From Stentor coeruleus (Eukaryota; Ciliophora; Heterotrichea; Heterotrichida; Stentoridae): a DNA stretch of 64,000 nucleotides. Under the pieces are notes generated by a model. The model worked only from the letters and a program-made list of their open reading frames with translations, had not been told where the DNA came from and made no database searches. The translations under genes and the position numbers were made by a program. Of this stretch, positions 40,250-52,600 are shown piece by piece; within the stretch, counting starts at the first letter, position 1; the number at the start of each line of letters is the position of its first letter. The DNA is taken from assembly GCA_001970955.1 (NCBI GenBank), contig MPUH01000084.1:50413-114412 (forward strand), written 5' to 3'.

Positions 40250-43200
40250 ATGGCAAAGAAGAATAAGATCGAATTAAGAGAGGTGAAAATAAAAGGCACA
40301 GAAGGTATATTTGACTCTATATACCCAGGTAACAAACTAAAGCTCTCCCGTTATTCAATTTTAAGCCTCGTGCCTAAGAACCTGTTTGAGCAGTTCCAGA
40401 GAACCTCAAACATATGGTTCCTAATCGTGTCGATTTTCCAGCTAATTCCCTTCCAATTAAACCCAACTGATTCTTGGACAACAATAGTTCCCCTTTCTAT
40501 CCTCTTAGTTCTAACATTAATCAAAGACGCATACTGCGATTATTGGCTACGTAAAAAAGACACTGTTCTCAACAATCTAGTCTACCTTTGTTGGAATGGC
40601 GAGAAATTCATAAACATCAAATCTCAAAACATCCTTGTCGGCCAATTCGTCATGGTCAAAGAAAACCAGATCATCCCGGCAGACATGATAATAGTAAGTT
40701 CTCAGAAACAAGGGAGTATTTTTCTAGACATGTCTAAACTAGTAGGTTTTACAAGTCTTGTAAGCAAAGTACCAGTTGAAAGATTTGCCAAAATTTTAAA
40801 CATGGATAACGAGATTTTACAAATGGGTAAAATTCAAGGAAAACTCATGCTAGCTGAGCCTACTTCAGATTATAGTATTTTTTCAGGGTCTTTTAAATTT
40901 GAGAAAATCCCTGGGGCAATAGGAATTGATGTAAAAAATGTGCTTTTTAGAGGAGGGACATTAAAAGGGGAAAGCTTGATTATAGGACTTGTTGCATATT
41001 GTGGCCAAGAGACCAAAATACAAATAAACACTTTTCCCCTTAAACGTAAACAAAGTCGGTTAGAAAAAACTGTTAATCGATGGGTCATTTATATACTCCT
41101 TGTTTTAATCATCGTTGTATTTCTTTCAGTTATGGGATTTTATTATATAGGTATAGAGAATACTAGTAGTTATACAGTTTTAGAGCCTTTGATAACTTTT
41201 ACTTTGTTATATAACAATATTGTCCCAATATCATTATTTATGGTCATTGATATAATCCGTGTAGCTCAAAACTTCTTTTTTTCTCGAAGGTTTAAAAATA
41301 TTGTCTATAACACTGAAAACCTTAATGAAAACATGGGCCAAGCTGATTTTTTACTTACAGACAAAACTGGGGCTATAACATCTAATAAACTTTCTTTGAA
41401 ATCATGTTTGATTGGAGAGAAAAAATATGAAGATGGGATTTTATCATTTGCCAATCAGCAAGATAATGATCAAGCTCATGATACAAATACTTATCTTGTT
41501 GGAACATCAGCTAGGCATCCTTCAGTATATTTTTCAACATTTGCTGAACTGAAAAATGAGCTTGTAGAAGAGTCATATTATTCAACAACTTGGCTTTTTG
41601 TTAGATGTATGGCAATGTGTAATAATTTATATCAGAGGAATTCTGTTTTTTATGGAAGTCATGATGAGGTTGCTCTTATTGAAGCTTGTAATAATCTTGG
41701 GCTTGATGTTAATATCCCCCTTGCGAATTTAATTGAGTTAAAACATGACCCTAGTTCTAATAAAGCTTATTATCGTATTGTAGCTAATCGACCTTTTACT
41801 ATTGAAAAACGCAAGTCTCGATCACTGATTGAGGAAGCTGAAGGTACAGGAATTTTATATGTTAAAGGTGCTGCTGATGTTATGCTTCCACTTTTAAATG
41901 TATCAGACCACTCTTTGTATAATATAAAAACAAATCTTAAGGAAATGAAGGAAAAAGGATTTAGGACTATGATTTTAGCTTATAAGAAAATTTCTGCTGA
42001 AGAGATCCTTGAGACTAAATCAAAAATCCAAAGAATAAAAAGATCGTTACTAAACCCTGAAAGTAGAATTGAAGCTATGTTTAAAGAATTAGAAAAAAAT
42101 TTAAAGTTCCTTGGGGTAACTGGCATGAGTGAAGATATGTTGCCGGGTTCTGTAGAAACATTAAGACTATTAAAATGTTCTGGGATGAAATTGTGGATGG
42201 TATCAAGTGACTCATTAACAAACACATTTTTAGTAGCAAAACAAGCTGAGATTATCGAGCCTGAATCTAAAGTTGTTGAGTTAGTAGGGATAAATACTGA
42301 AATCAGCTGTACAAAAGTTCTAATAAAAGCTGCGAAAAGTATGATTTTCAAGCAGGGACACATAAACATTGCCCCTTCCAATCAAGAAGTCGAAGTCCGT
42401 AGAAGAAGTCGTATAGGTGAAGAAACTACAATCTCAAGCGACAGTGAAACTTTTGTCGAAAGGTCCGTTCAAGAACTCTCTAACAAACTACTTCAACGAA
42501 TGAATTCCGACCTTGAAAACGAACTAAAACTCATCCTCTCTAAACCATTTGAACCATCAGAATTAGACTATTCAGTTATAGTCGATAGAAAAACCTTCCT
42601 TTTAGCCTTAAAAGATATAGACAGTCGTCGTTTATTACTATGTTTATTAATCTGTGCTAAATCTGTATGTTTTGTTGACTTAATGCCTATAGATAAAGGT
42701 AATGTTGTTAAGTTATTAAAAGAAAACACAAGATTTAAACCTTTGGTTATAAGTATTGGAAGTGGAGAAGGGGATATAAGTATGGTACAAGCAAGTGATG
42801 TTGGTATTGGGATTAATCATGGTGAAGATTCTTTATTACATAATTATTCAGATGTTGTTATAAGAAATTTCACTGATTTGGAAATTGTGCTTTTAGGAGA
42901 AGGGCATTGGAATTACACAAGACTTTCTAAAGCAATTTTGCTGTATTTATATAAAAACTGCTTTTTAACCCTTGTAACTTTCGCATATACTTTTTTGTGT
43001 AACTTTTCAGGGACTAGCGTTTTTAATGCCTCACTTCTTATTGGGTTTAACCTTTTTTTTACTAGTTTGCCAATACTTGTTATTGGGATTTTCGATCAAG
43101 ATTTGACATATGGGAAAATAATTTCCCACCCTCAGATATATACAATTGGTATCAATGGGTTGATGTTTAATATGAAAAAACTATTAATTTATATGGGTAT

Positions 43201-46200
43201 GGGTATTTTTCAAGGGATTATACTTGTTATACTTGTATTTGTAGGATATCCTAAAATATTAACACCTACAGGAGAGACAGAAGATTTAACTTCACTTGGG
43301 ACTATTATTTATATTACATTAGTTGGATCAGTTCTCTTACAAATTTATATTGAAACTTTTTGCTATAGTTTACTTTACTATATATCCCAATTACTATCAA
43401 TCACATTTTTAATAATCTTCATCCTTATTGTAGGAGAAACAAAATTCCCAAATGATGAACTTTTAGGTGTAGGAACCCTACTCCGCTCATCACCAATATC
43501 TTTAATCACAATGTTCCTAACTTCTTTATTATGTGTTCTCCCATCGTATATCGGATTTAATTGTATAGAGGTTTTTTCGTCAAAGTTTTTTAATAAAATA
43601 AAATCAAGCTACTCATTGACAATGCTTTATGTTGATAAGCTTGAGAGATTTAAAAAAGCTTTTGGGAGTCTTTATATAAACACATCTAATTGGAAATGTA
43701 AAGTTCAAGACGATAAGTTCGCTATGAATAAAGTTACTTTAAAATTCGTTTTTGCCCATGTAGAAAAAAAATTTACTGAGAATTTAATAAGAGACAATCT
43801 TATGCTGTTTAAATGGACTATAGGGTTTATATGGCTTTTAGTAATTTTATGGACTATATTTGGAGCTTTAATAATGGGAGCATCTATGAACTACACTTTA
43901 GCCCGAATTATCATATCATCAGCTTGTTCTTTAATGCTTTTCCTCTTATACACTGAGCATTTCATGAAAAACTACAGATTTTATATCTTGTTACTAATAT
44001 TCATAGCCCTATTTACAAAATTCGCCCTTGAAATCAGTTTTAATAAAACCAGTATCCTAGCAACAGCCCTAGTCCCATCTGTAACTTTCCTCATTCTTAA
44101 TGTTAGTTGGTTTTATATCCTTATCCTTAACACCCTCAATATAATATTATTTATAATATCTATATCAACAGAATATAGTCAAGTTTATCAACCAAAAGAT
44201 GCAGCATTACTCGCTTCTACAAACATAATCTTTATATTAGCTATATCTTTAACCTCAGCTATTGTAGGTTATTTCTTAGAAATATCTAAAAGAATACAAC
44301 ATAAACTTACAAATAAAGCTCATAGAGGTGTTGAGAAAATACAATCAATTTTAAGTATAATGTTACCTCCTTTTGTTAGAAATAGAGTTAAAGAAGGGGT
44401 TAGGTATATTGCTGATGATCAAGGAGAAGTAACGATTTTGTTTTGTGATATTTGTGATTTTGATAGGATATGTAAAGAATATACCCCACAAGAAATTTCA
44501 ACTTTTCTCGACCAGTTGTTTAGTAGTTTCGATTCACTATGTGAAAATGTTGGAGTTACAAAAATTGAAACTGTTGGGAAAACTTATATGGCATGTGCTG
44601 GGTTGAAAGATAGTGATAAAGATATTCCTCAGCATCTTAGAAGACAATCACATGCAAGAAGGACTATTGAATTAGGATTTGCTATGGTTCAAGAAGTTAA
44701 TAGTATCCAATTAAAAAATGGAAGTACTTTACAAGTAAAAATCGGAATTAATTCAGGAAGAGTTTCTGCTGGGGTTGTTGGTCATCATAAACCTCAATTT
44801 TCATTAGTTGGTGATACGGTTAATACAGCAAGTCGTATGTGTTCTACATTAGATACCCCAAATAGTATACAAATTTCTGAAGCAACTTATTTATTTTTAA
44901 GCCAATATCCTGACCTTGAATTTACCCCACGTATTGTTTATGCTAAAGGTAAAGGAGATATACAAGTATATAAAGTTACTGAAGCTAAATTAGATAATTC
45001 TGATATTGCAGGTGGGTTTGGGACTACAAATTTTGCCACAAATATGAACATGCCTTCACATTCATCATTTTTCGCTGAAACTCCAGTTGAAAAAGACAAG
45101 AAATCTGAACTGAAAAAAATTGTCCGGCCTTCAAAAGTTATGGAAACGGAATTTCTTAAAAGAAAAGACTCGAACCTTGTAGAATACAAGCCACTGCTGA
45201 AATTTAGATGCAGAGAATCTTTACCTGAAAAGGAATTCAGGCTTAAAAAACTGGAAAAAAATTATTATAGTATAATGCAAGCTTTACTTATAGCAGCATG
45301 TGCAATATTTTTCATGACAATATTTTCTATATGTGAATGGTTTGTCCTTGGGGATTATACAACAAAAGCTTTAATTATCCTTAGAGCATCTGTCACAATA
45401 TATTTTATAGCTATACTATCATTACATTCAAGAATATATGATAAATTATATTACCCATATCTTATTATATCATGTTTAGTTCTTATGATAGCTATTGTCA
45501 TCCTCCATATTCGTGCTAATATAAATTTCCCAGCTGATATTATTGGTTTAGAAATCATGTATATTATTGTTATTCTAAGCCATGCTAGTGCAGCTTCTTT
45601 AACTATGGTAATATTTGTAAACATTTGTATATTCATACCATGGATTATCCTTGCAGTTAATACAATTGATCAATCATTACATCTAACTAATGCTTTACTT
45701 GTAGCTGGATTTTCTCTTATAAACTTCAAAGCTGTATATACTCAAGAAAAAAACGATAGGGCTAATTACAATTTAAATTGGCTTGCTGAAAAAGAAATCA
45801 AAGACAATGAAGCTTTACTTATACAAATGATGCCTGCACATGTTCTTGATAACTTAGAACGTGGTAGAAGTGTTACAGATAGGCTTATGCAAGTAACATT
45901 AATATTTGCTGATATAGTTGGTTTTACAGATTGGAGTTCTTCTAAAAAACCAGAGGAAATAGTATTAATGTTATCGAATTTATTTTCAAGATTCGATAAA
46001 CTTTGTGTAGAATATGATGTATATAAAGTTCATACAATAGGTGATTGTTATGTTGTTATGGGTCATGTTGGTAGACAAAAAAGAGATCCTTCTAAAGAAT
46101 GTTTGAATGTTATGAAAATGGCATATAGGATGATTGAGATTATAAAAGAAGAAAATGTTAAACATTCATCAAATTTGAATATGAGAATTGGTGTACATAC

Positions 46201-46471
46201 TGGAGAAATTATTGCTGGAGTTATTGGGACAAATATTGTAAGGTATGATATATGGGGACCTGATGTATTGATTGCTAATAAGATGGAAAGTAATGGATGT
46301 CCTGGTAGGGTTAAGTGTAGTGAAGATACTAAAGATATGATTGAAAGTAGGAATCAAGGAGGGTTTATTTTTGAAAAAAGTAATAGTATTGAAGTTCAGG
46401 CTATTGGAGTTGTTATGCAATCGTATTATGTGGAATGTGCTAGTTATGATTCTCTTGATGTATTAGAATAA
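40250..46471 (+). CDS. P4-ATPase-like / guanylyl cyclase fusion, 2073 aa
   Basis: This architecture is known from ciliates and apicomplexans. Residues 1-1150 follow the P4-ATPase plan, starting with YSILSLVPKNLFEQFQRTSN. Its catalytic motifs are degraded: DGETN is absent near 160-176, DKTGT is DKTGA at Asp371 and GDGAND is GSGEGD (837-842). The cyclase half has two sets of membrane helices, each followed by a class III catalytic domain. The first (about 1390-1580) has VTILFCDICDF and ETVGKTYMACAG, with Glu at the purine-selecting site and Lys replacing the second metal Asp. The second (about 1870-2060) has IFADIVGFT and IGDCYV, both metal Asp present. The metal site thus lies in the second domain and the nucleotide-selecting site in the first, the swapped order described for ciliate guanylyl cyclases. 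The product is expected to be cGMP. Confidence 0.95.
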   Translation: MAKKNKIELREVKIKGTEGIFDSIYPGNKLKLSRYSILSLVPKNLFEQFQRTSNIWFLIVSIFQLIPFQLNPTDSWTTIVPLSILLVLTLIKDAYCDYWLRKKDTVLNNLVYLCWNGEKFINIKSQNILVGQFVMVKENQIIPADMIIVSSQKQGSIFLDMSKLVGFTSLVSKVPVERFAKILNMDNEILQMGKIQGKLMLAEPTSDYSIFSGSFKFEKIPGAIGIDVKNVLFRGGTLKGESLIIGLVAYCGQETKIQINTFPLKRKQSRLEKTVNRWVIYILLVLIIVVFLSVMGFYYIGIENTSSYTVLEPLITFTLLYNNIVPISLFMVIDIIRVAQNFFFSRRFKNIVYNTENLNENMGQADFLLTDKTGAITSNKLSLKSCLIGEKKYEDGILSFANQQDNDQAHDTNTYLVGTSARHPSVYFSTFAELKNELVEESYYSTTWLFVRCMAMCNNLYQRNSVFYGSHDEVALIEACNNLGLDVNIPLANLIELKHDPSSNKAYYRIVANRPFTIEKRKSRSLIEEAEGTGILYVKGAADVMLPLLNVSDHSLYNIKTNLKEMKEKGFRTMILAYKKISAEEILETKSKIQRIKRSLLNPESRIEAMFKELEKNLKFLGVTGMSEDMLPGSVETLRLLKCSGMKLWMVSSDSLTNTFLVAKQAEIIEPESKVVELVGINTEISCTKVLIKAAKSMIFKQGHINIAPSNQEVEVRRRSRIGEETTISSDSETFVERSVQELSNKLLQRMNSDLENELKLILSKPFEPSELDYSVIVDRKTFLLALKDIDSRRLLLCLLICAKSVCFVDLMPIDKGNVVKLLKENTRFKPLVISIGSGEGDISMVQASDVGIGINHGEDSLLHNYSDVVIRNFTDLEIVLLGEGHWNYTRLSKAILLYLYKNCFLTLVTFAYTFLCNFSGTSVFNASLLIGFNLFFTSLPILVIGIFDQDLTYGKIISHPQIYTIGINGLMFNMKKLLIYMGMGIFQGIILVILVFVGYPKILTPTGETEDLTSLGTIIYITLVGSVLLQIYIETFCYSLLYYISQLLSITFLIIFILIVGETKFPNDELLGVGTLLRSSPISLITMFLTSLLCVLPSYIGFNCIEVFSSKFFNKIKSSYSLTMLYVDKLERFKKAFGSLYINTSNWKCKVQDDKFAMNKVTLKFVFAHVEKKFTENLIRDNLMLFKWTIGFIWLLVILWTIFGALIMGASMNYTLARIIISSACSLMLFLLYTEHFMKNYRFYILLLIFIALFTKFALEISFNKTSILATALVPSVTFLILNVSWFYILILNTLNIILFIISISTEYSQVYQPKDAALLASTNIIFILAISLTSAIVGYFLEISKRIQHKLTNKAHRGVEKIQSILSIMLPPFVRNRVKEGVRYIADDQGEVTILFCDICDFDRICKEYTPQEISTFLDQLFSSFDSLCENVGVTKIETVGKTYMACAGLKDSDKDIPQHLRRQSHARRTIELGFAMVQEVNSIQLKNGSTLQVKIGINSGRVSAGVVGHHKPQFSLVGDTVNTASRMCSTLDTPNSIQISEATYLFLSQYPDLEFTPRIVYAKGKGDIQVYKVTEAKLDNSDIAGGFGTTNFATNMNMPSHSSFFAETPVEKDKKSELKKIVRPSKVMETEFLKRKDSNLVEYKPLLKFRCRESLPEKEFRLKKLEKNYYSIMQALLIAACAIFFMTIFSICEWFVLGDYTTKALIILRASVTIYFIAILSLHSRIYDKLYYPYLIISCLVLMIAIVILHIRANINFPADIIGLEIMYIIVILSHASAASLTMVIFVNICIFIPWIILAVNTIDQSLHLTNALLVAGFSLINFKAVYTQEKNDRANYNLNWLAEKEIKDNEALLIQMMPAHVLDNLERGRSVTDRLMQVTLIFADIVGFTDWSSSKKPEEIVLMLSNLFSRFDKLCVEYDVYKVHTIGDCYVVMGHVGRQKRDPSKECLNVMKMAYRMIEIIKEENVKHSSNLNMRIGVHTGEIIAGVIGTNIVRYDIWGPDVLIANKMESNGCPGRVKCSEDTKDMIESRNQGGFIFEKSNSIEVQAIGVVMQSYYVECASYDSLDVLE

Positions 46472-46696
46472 TAATTTGTTATAATTATGGGATTAGGATG
46501 GGTAGATTGATTAGAAAGTTTGGTTTTGAGGATTTACAAAAAAATGTATTTTAAAATTATCTTATCTAGAATCTCAATACAAAATTTTATTATTAAATCA
46601 TCCTTGATAATATATAAGCCTTATTGTAAATTTAAATACAACTTTTACTATATCTTTTTTTTTCTAACTAATTTTTAATGTGTTAATTATATTTAG
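46472..46696. other. Intergenic, 225 nt
   Basis: Spacer between two plus-strand genes: C-poor at first, then AT-rich. I see no gene. Confidence 0.5.
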
Positions 46697-49600
46697 ATGA
46701 ATGAAGTATTGCATATGCCAACTGGCCAGGTAATAAAGTCTACAAAGCCAGAAGAAACAAAGTAAGAAATAAGTAGAAACCCATTTGAGAACCTTATAAA
46801 CCAAGAGAAAATCCTTGTTACTTTTAATCATAGACCTCTTTCTGGCCCTATCATATGTAAAGCAGCCGAGCCAGAAGCTATAATCAAATCAGGTGCACAT
46901 TATGAAATTGAACCGATTTTTGTGGGAAGGCCAGTCAAAAAACTTTCTAATTCAATATCAATCAAAGAAGTGAAAAAAACTAAGACTTTAACAAAAAGTT
47001 CAGCAAAAGAAATTCCCATACAGACTATAAAAAAAACTAAAGATCTTCAAATATGCACAACTAAAAAAGCTACAATTTCAGATAGAAAAGTTGTGTCAGG
47101 AAAAAGCTTAGATAATAGTGAAAAGGTTAAAACTGTAAAATCAGTTGGGAAATGCGATAGGAAAACTGTGGCTGAGAAAGAAAAAAAGGAAATATTTGAG
47201 GAAAAAAATCTTAAAGAGAAAGAAGAGAAAGCAAAAGATTTAGAGGAAAAGGAAAAACATGTTAAAGAGATTATAAAGAAAAATTTGGAAGCTCATAAGA
47301 AAACTAAAGAAGAAGAAAAGTTGGCTAAAGAAAAACTTGCTCAAGATAAGAAAAAAAAGCAAAATCTTATTGAAAATATAAACTCTCAAGCTAAAGATGC
47401 ATTAAAAGAAGCAAAGTTCAAACCTTATGAGCCTACAGGTAAATGGGGTGTTGATGAGCGTAACTTTAACCAAATATCTTCTAAAGAAAAACAAGCAGAA
47501 AATATCCAACGTGAGAATTCTGAGCAAGCAAAAAAGGAATACAGAGAAAAAGTTAAGCAAGAAGGTAGGGCAAGAATTGGTTTAGAAATACTCGACATAT
47601 ATCCAGAACTTCTACAAAACCGAGGAAAAAGTACAGAAAACAATCCTTTAACAACATCAAAAACTCCAAGGGCCAGAAACCCAGAAATTACTGAATGGAT
47701 GAAACAACAAAAATTAAAAAAAAAGCAGCAAGCCTTACAAGCACAAATGATAGAAAAAGAGCAAAATGAAAAAAGGCTTAAAGTATTAAAAGAACTTGAA
47801 TTAATAGCGAAACCTCAGAAAAAAAATCAACAAGATATAGACAAAAGGCAAATTATTATGAAAAGAATAAAAAGCAAAGCTGATGATATAAGAAAATCAC
47901 GACCAGATAGTTCAGTTAAAAGCTATGATAGTTTAGAAATACGATCTGGGAAGCAAACTGAAGGAATAGATTTCATTTTAGATAAAGATAAGTTTGATTT
48001 GTCAATGCTGAATAAAGATAAATCAAATGATAAAAGCATGGAATCTAAAAATTCTAAAGATAAAAAGAAATTGAAAATGGCTTTAGATTCATTTGATAAA
48101 CATAAAGATAGACCAATAAATCAGGTATCATTATATTCTGATGATTATGATGAGGAGAAATTTGAAACACCAAGTTCAGAAAGAAGGGAAGATAAAGATA
48201 GAAACAGGATTATTAATATTAAAACTAAGGGGATGAAAATTGGAAAACCTAAAGCTTTAGAGTTGGATAGTCAGGAATCGAGTGAGAAATTTAAAGAGTT
48301 TAATGAAGAGGATTTTGATGAAGAAGAAGAAAAAAAAAGGGTTTATGAAGAAGGGGAATATGATGAGGAAGAAGGGGAATATGATGAGGAAGAAGGGGAA
48401 TATGATGAGGAAGAAGGGGAATTTGATGAAGAGGAAGAAGGGGAATTTGATGAAGAGGAAGAAAGGGAATTTGATGAAGAGGAAGAGGAAGAAGGTGAAT
48501 TTGATGAAGAAGAAGAAGGGGAATTTGATGAAGAAGAAGAAAGGGAATACAAAGTGAAGCCATTTAAGATAAACAAAGAAAAAAAAAGTTTAGAAGGTTT
48601 CCCTAAAATCCAACAACCATCTGATACATCTTCAAACCCAAGAAACAGTCCTAATGCTTTGCCAGGCAATTCAAAAGTTCTCCCAGGTTTTGACAAGTAC
48701 TCAGTCCATCCTTATGCATCAAAAGTGCCAAATAACAAAATCCCAGTGCCTATACAAAACCCTCCACAAGCTATAAATTTCCCATCTAATTCTCCCCCAT
48801 CGCCATTACAAAAAGAATCTATTCGGGCAAGACTAGCAGATTTACACAATCGAGTTGACCAAAAAGCTAAAAATCTAAGCCAAAAAGATCAAAAACCCAA
48901 GCAAGAATCTATAAAAACCCCAGTTTCCGACGACTTTGACGTTGATTTCTATAAAATTCCAGGTATCCTCATGTCAGACGAGCAGTACCAAATGAACAAA
49001 GTTTTCACCGAAGTGCAAATCTACCGTGCTGCTTCTAAAATCCAAGCCTTAGTCAAAGGTTACCTAACAAGAAAAAACCTCATCCGTATCCAAAACAAAA
49101 TTCCTTCTAATAAACAAATAAACAAAGATATCCATGGGATTCTTCTAAAATACTACCCCGAAGCTTATGTTCCTGATTTTTTCACATCAAATGCAATACC
49201 AGAAAGTATCTCTTTAGCAAAATCATCTATACAAATAAAAGAAATAGGAACAAGCACAATCCCAGTAAAAATCAACACATTAATTACTCCAATATTTAAG
49301 CAATATGATGAATATAATCTTGTTGATATATTAGCTAAAGAAAATTTACTGATACATCCTGATGAAAGTTTGCAAGCAGAAAGTTTTGATACTGAAGAAA
49401 TGTATTCTGAAGAGTTTGATTCAGAATCAGAAAGTCAAAGGTCGTTAGTTAAGAAAAAAGGGAAGGTGAAAGGTAGTGATAGTATAAAAGAGTCTATATA
49501 TGGGTCAAATATTGATAGGGCTAATGAGAGTATAAAAGAGTCTATATATGGATCAAAGGTTAATGATCATGTAAGTGGGAGTATTAAGGAGTCGATTTAT

Positions 49601-52600
49601 ATGTCAAGAGGTCATGAAAAATTTTCAGATAATATAAAAGAGTCTATATATGAATCAAAAGGGTTTGATAAATCAAGTAAATCAAAACATATGACAGGGT
49701 CTATACAAGAGAGTATTGAAGAAGAAAAAGATAACTATACAATTTTATCATCAAAAACTCAGGAAAAACCTACAAGATTCAAGAAAATGTCAGGGTCAAT
49801 ACAAGAATCTATACCTGAGTACTCAAGCGAAGCTCATAGTATACAAGAGTCTTTATCCCCAGACCAAAAATCAAAGAAATATTCAGGGACATATAGACAA
49901 TCAGAAATCGGTGAAGATATTGAAAGCTATAAACATACAGGGTCTGTAAAATTCGCTGATGAAGATATTTCTGAAGGAATTCCTAGTCATAGAACTGGTT
50001 TAAGACAGTCAAAATCTGATATTTATGAAGATGATTTCGAAAGTGGGTCATCTTCAAAAGGAAAACCTTTAGAAAAACATCTATCAGGACTTGGTAAAAA
50101 ACCTGTTCAAGGGAAAATCCCAGCTTTTACTCCAGCGAAAGAACTTGAAAATAAACTCCTTTATGGACTTGAAGCTTTAGAACGAGCTAGGATTAGAGAA
50201 TATGAACTTGATGCACTTATAAACCAGAAAAAACAGAAACTTGAAGAAGAAGCTATAAAACAACATGTTTTTATGCAGAAAAATCATGAGATTTTCTTAC
50301 AAGAAATAAAAAATGAGAAGTCAGAAAATCTACAAAGGTTTGAGTATTTCATGCAAGCTATGCTCAAACAGCAACAAGACTGTTTTTCCCAACTTGCATC
50401 AGTAATTAGCACATCTTTACAAAATAACCCTATTGTTATAAGAGAACAAAAAATTATCATAGAAGAAAAAGCTTCAGTGCCTAAACTTAACCTTCAACCA
50501 AAAGAGGAAAGTCCTAAACCTATAGAAAAAGCCTATGAAAAAAATGAAAATATTCATAAACAGCCTTTGAAAACTGTAGAAAAATCAAAACCTATAAAAG
50601 TTATAGAAAAAATCCAATCAAAAGATGATATTTCAGAAGACTTAGAATTTCAATCTTCATCAAGACAATCTGATATAAAATCAAGCGACAGGAAATACCC
50701 TAAAAAAGTATCATTTGATTCTTCAGAAAATTCAAACATAAAATCTTCTAGAGACATGGGGATAAAAAGTTCATATGAATCTATAGAAGAAGATATATAT
50801 GAAAGTCAATTCGAAAGTCCTAGTGAAAGTTCATCATCAAGGAAAATTAAAGGTCCAGGGCCAGTTAAAGCTATAGTAGTAAATGATAAAATCCAAGTTT
50901 CACAATCAATAAAAGAAGATATTTATGAAAGTCAAATCAGTAAATCAAATGAAAGTTCTAAAAGTAAACAGAAAATTATAGGTAAAAAAGTCACTGAATC
51001 ATCTGAAGAATCAGAAATATATGAGAGTAATTTTGATAGTTATCATTCAAGTTCATCTAAAATAGAAGAAGTATCTAAGCCTGTGGTGAAAATTGAAGAT
51101 TCTATAGCGGAAAGTATATATGAAAATGATTTTGATAGTCATGGAGAAAGTTTGAATAAAAGCCTTGGATCTAAAAAAATATTCCCAAGTAAAAAGTCTG
51201 AGTCATCAATACAATCGGATGTATATGAAAGCCAATTCGATAGTTATAATGAAAACTCATCTAAAGATAAGTTTAAGANGTATTCCCAAGTAAAAAGTCT
51301 GAGTCATCAATGCAGTCGGATGTATATGAAAGCCAATTCGATAGTTATAATGAAAACTCATCTAAAGATAAGTTTAAGAATATTGCCCCTATATCAAAGA
51401 AATATGATATAAAATCCTCTGAAGAATCTGATATTTATGAAAGTCAATTCGATAGTTATCATGAAAGTACATCTAAAGATCAGCTTAAGCTTGTAACTAA
51501 GCCTGAAGAGGAAAAATACTCTGAAAGTTCAGAAGATTCTGATAGTAGTGGGTATTTGGGTAAAGGTCATAAGAAAACTCAAAGCAAAAAACACTCAGAT
51601 TCTGAAGAAAATTCTTATGATAATCAGTCTGATAGCTATAAAGATTCCTCATCAAAAGATCTTAGCAATTTACAAAAACTCAATAAAAAAGCATATGAGG
51701 ATTCAGAAGAAGCTAATGATAGTTACAACGAAAGCGATTCTAAAAAACTAGATAATTTGCTCCTAAAACAAAAAGAGAAGTCTTTAGAAAAACTGAGTAT
51801 TGGAGAAAGTATAAACGAAAGCAATTTTTCTAGTTACCACGAAGAGTCATCGAAAAGCTTAGAAAAATCTTTACCTAACCCTAAAGAAGAATCTAAAACC
51901 CAAACTATACCTCAAAACACAAACTTAACACCTACAATTTTACCAGAAAAACAAGATTTTATTGAAGAAAGTATACAAGAAGAGCTTTATGATAGTCAAT
52001 TCGAAAGCTATCATAGTTCAAAAAACTTCCCAAAACTCACAGTTAATAATAAAGAACTTAGTAATAGTGGCACTCATGTTCCTATATCCCCAGCTAGTTC
52101 TCAAAGTCCTTCACCACCTTTAAAAGCAAACGAGATTTTTATATCTTCAGATCAAGATGATTCTAGGCATAGTATCCCAAGACTATCTATCCCAAACAGG
52201 TCTCCAGATCTTGATTCTAGATTTTCTCATCATAAATCCTCAGATTTCTCAGAAAGTATAAATGAAGATATAGCAGAAAGCATTTATAGTGAAGATTTTG
52301 AATCAGAAAGATCAGAAAAAAGGTCGAATAACTTATCACAAAGATCAGCTTCAGGGAATTATCATAAAAACCCACATAATTTTAATGTGAAATTCCCAGG
52401 AGCTAATGAAAGTGTTAGTTCTAATCTTAGCTCGCCACATAAAAACTCTGCTAGGTCAAGAAAAAGTCCTGATCTTAGAAGCTCAACATCATCTATATCA
52501 GAAGATTTGGATATTTATGATAGCTTTTCTAAACAAAGTGTAAATTTTGAAAGTTCTTTAAGAAAATCAGCTTCTTTACATGAAAGTGCTAAAAATTCTA

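Noticed and set aside
48282-48563. Lys/Met-rich and Leu/Pro-rich open frames on both strands over the acidic repeat
   Set aside because: They are frame shadows of the purine-rich GE(Y/F)DEEE codon repeat and have extreme composition.
51181-51380. The duplication around 51279 as a true protein repeat of the YESQFDSY family
   Set aside because: The 101-nt spacing is not a multiple of three and breaks the frame; deletion of one copy restores it, and an N marks the join.
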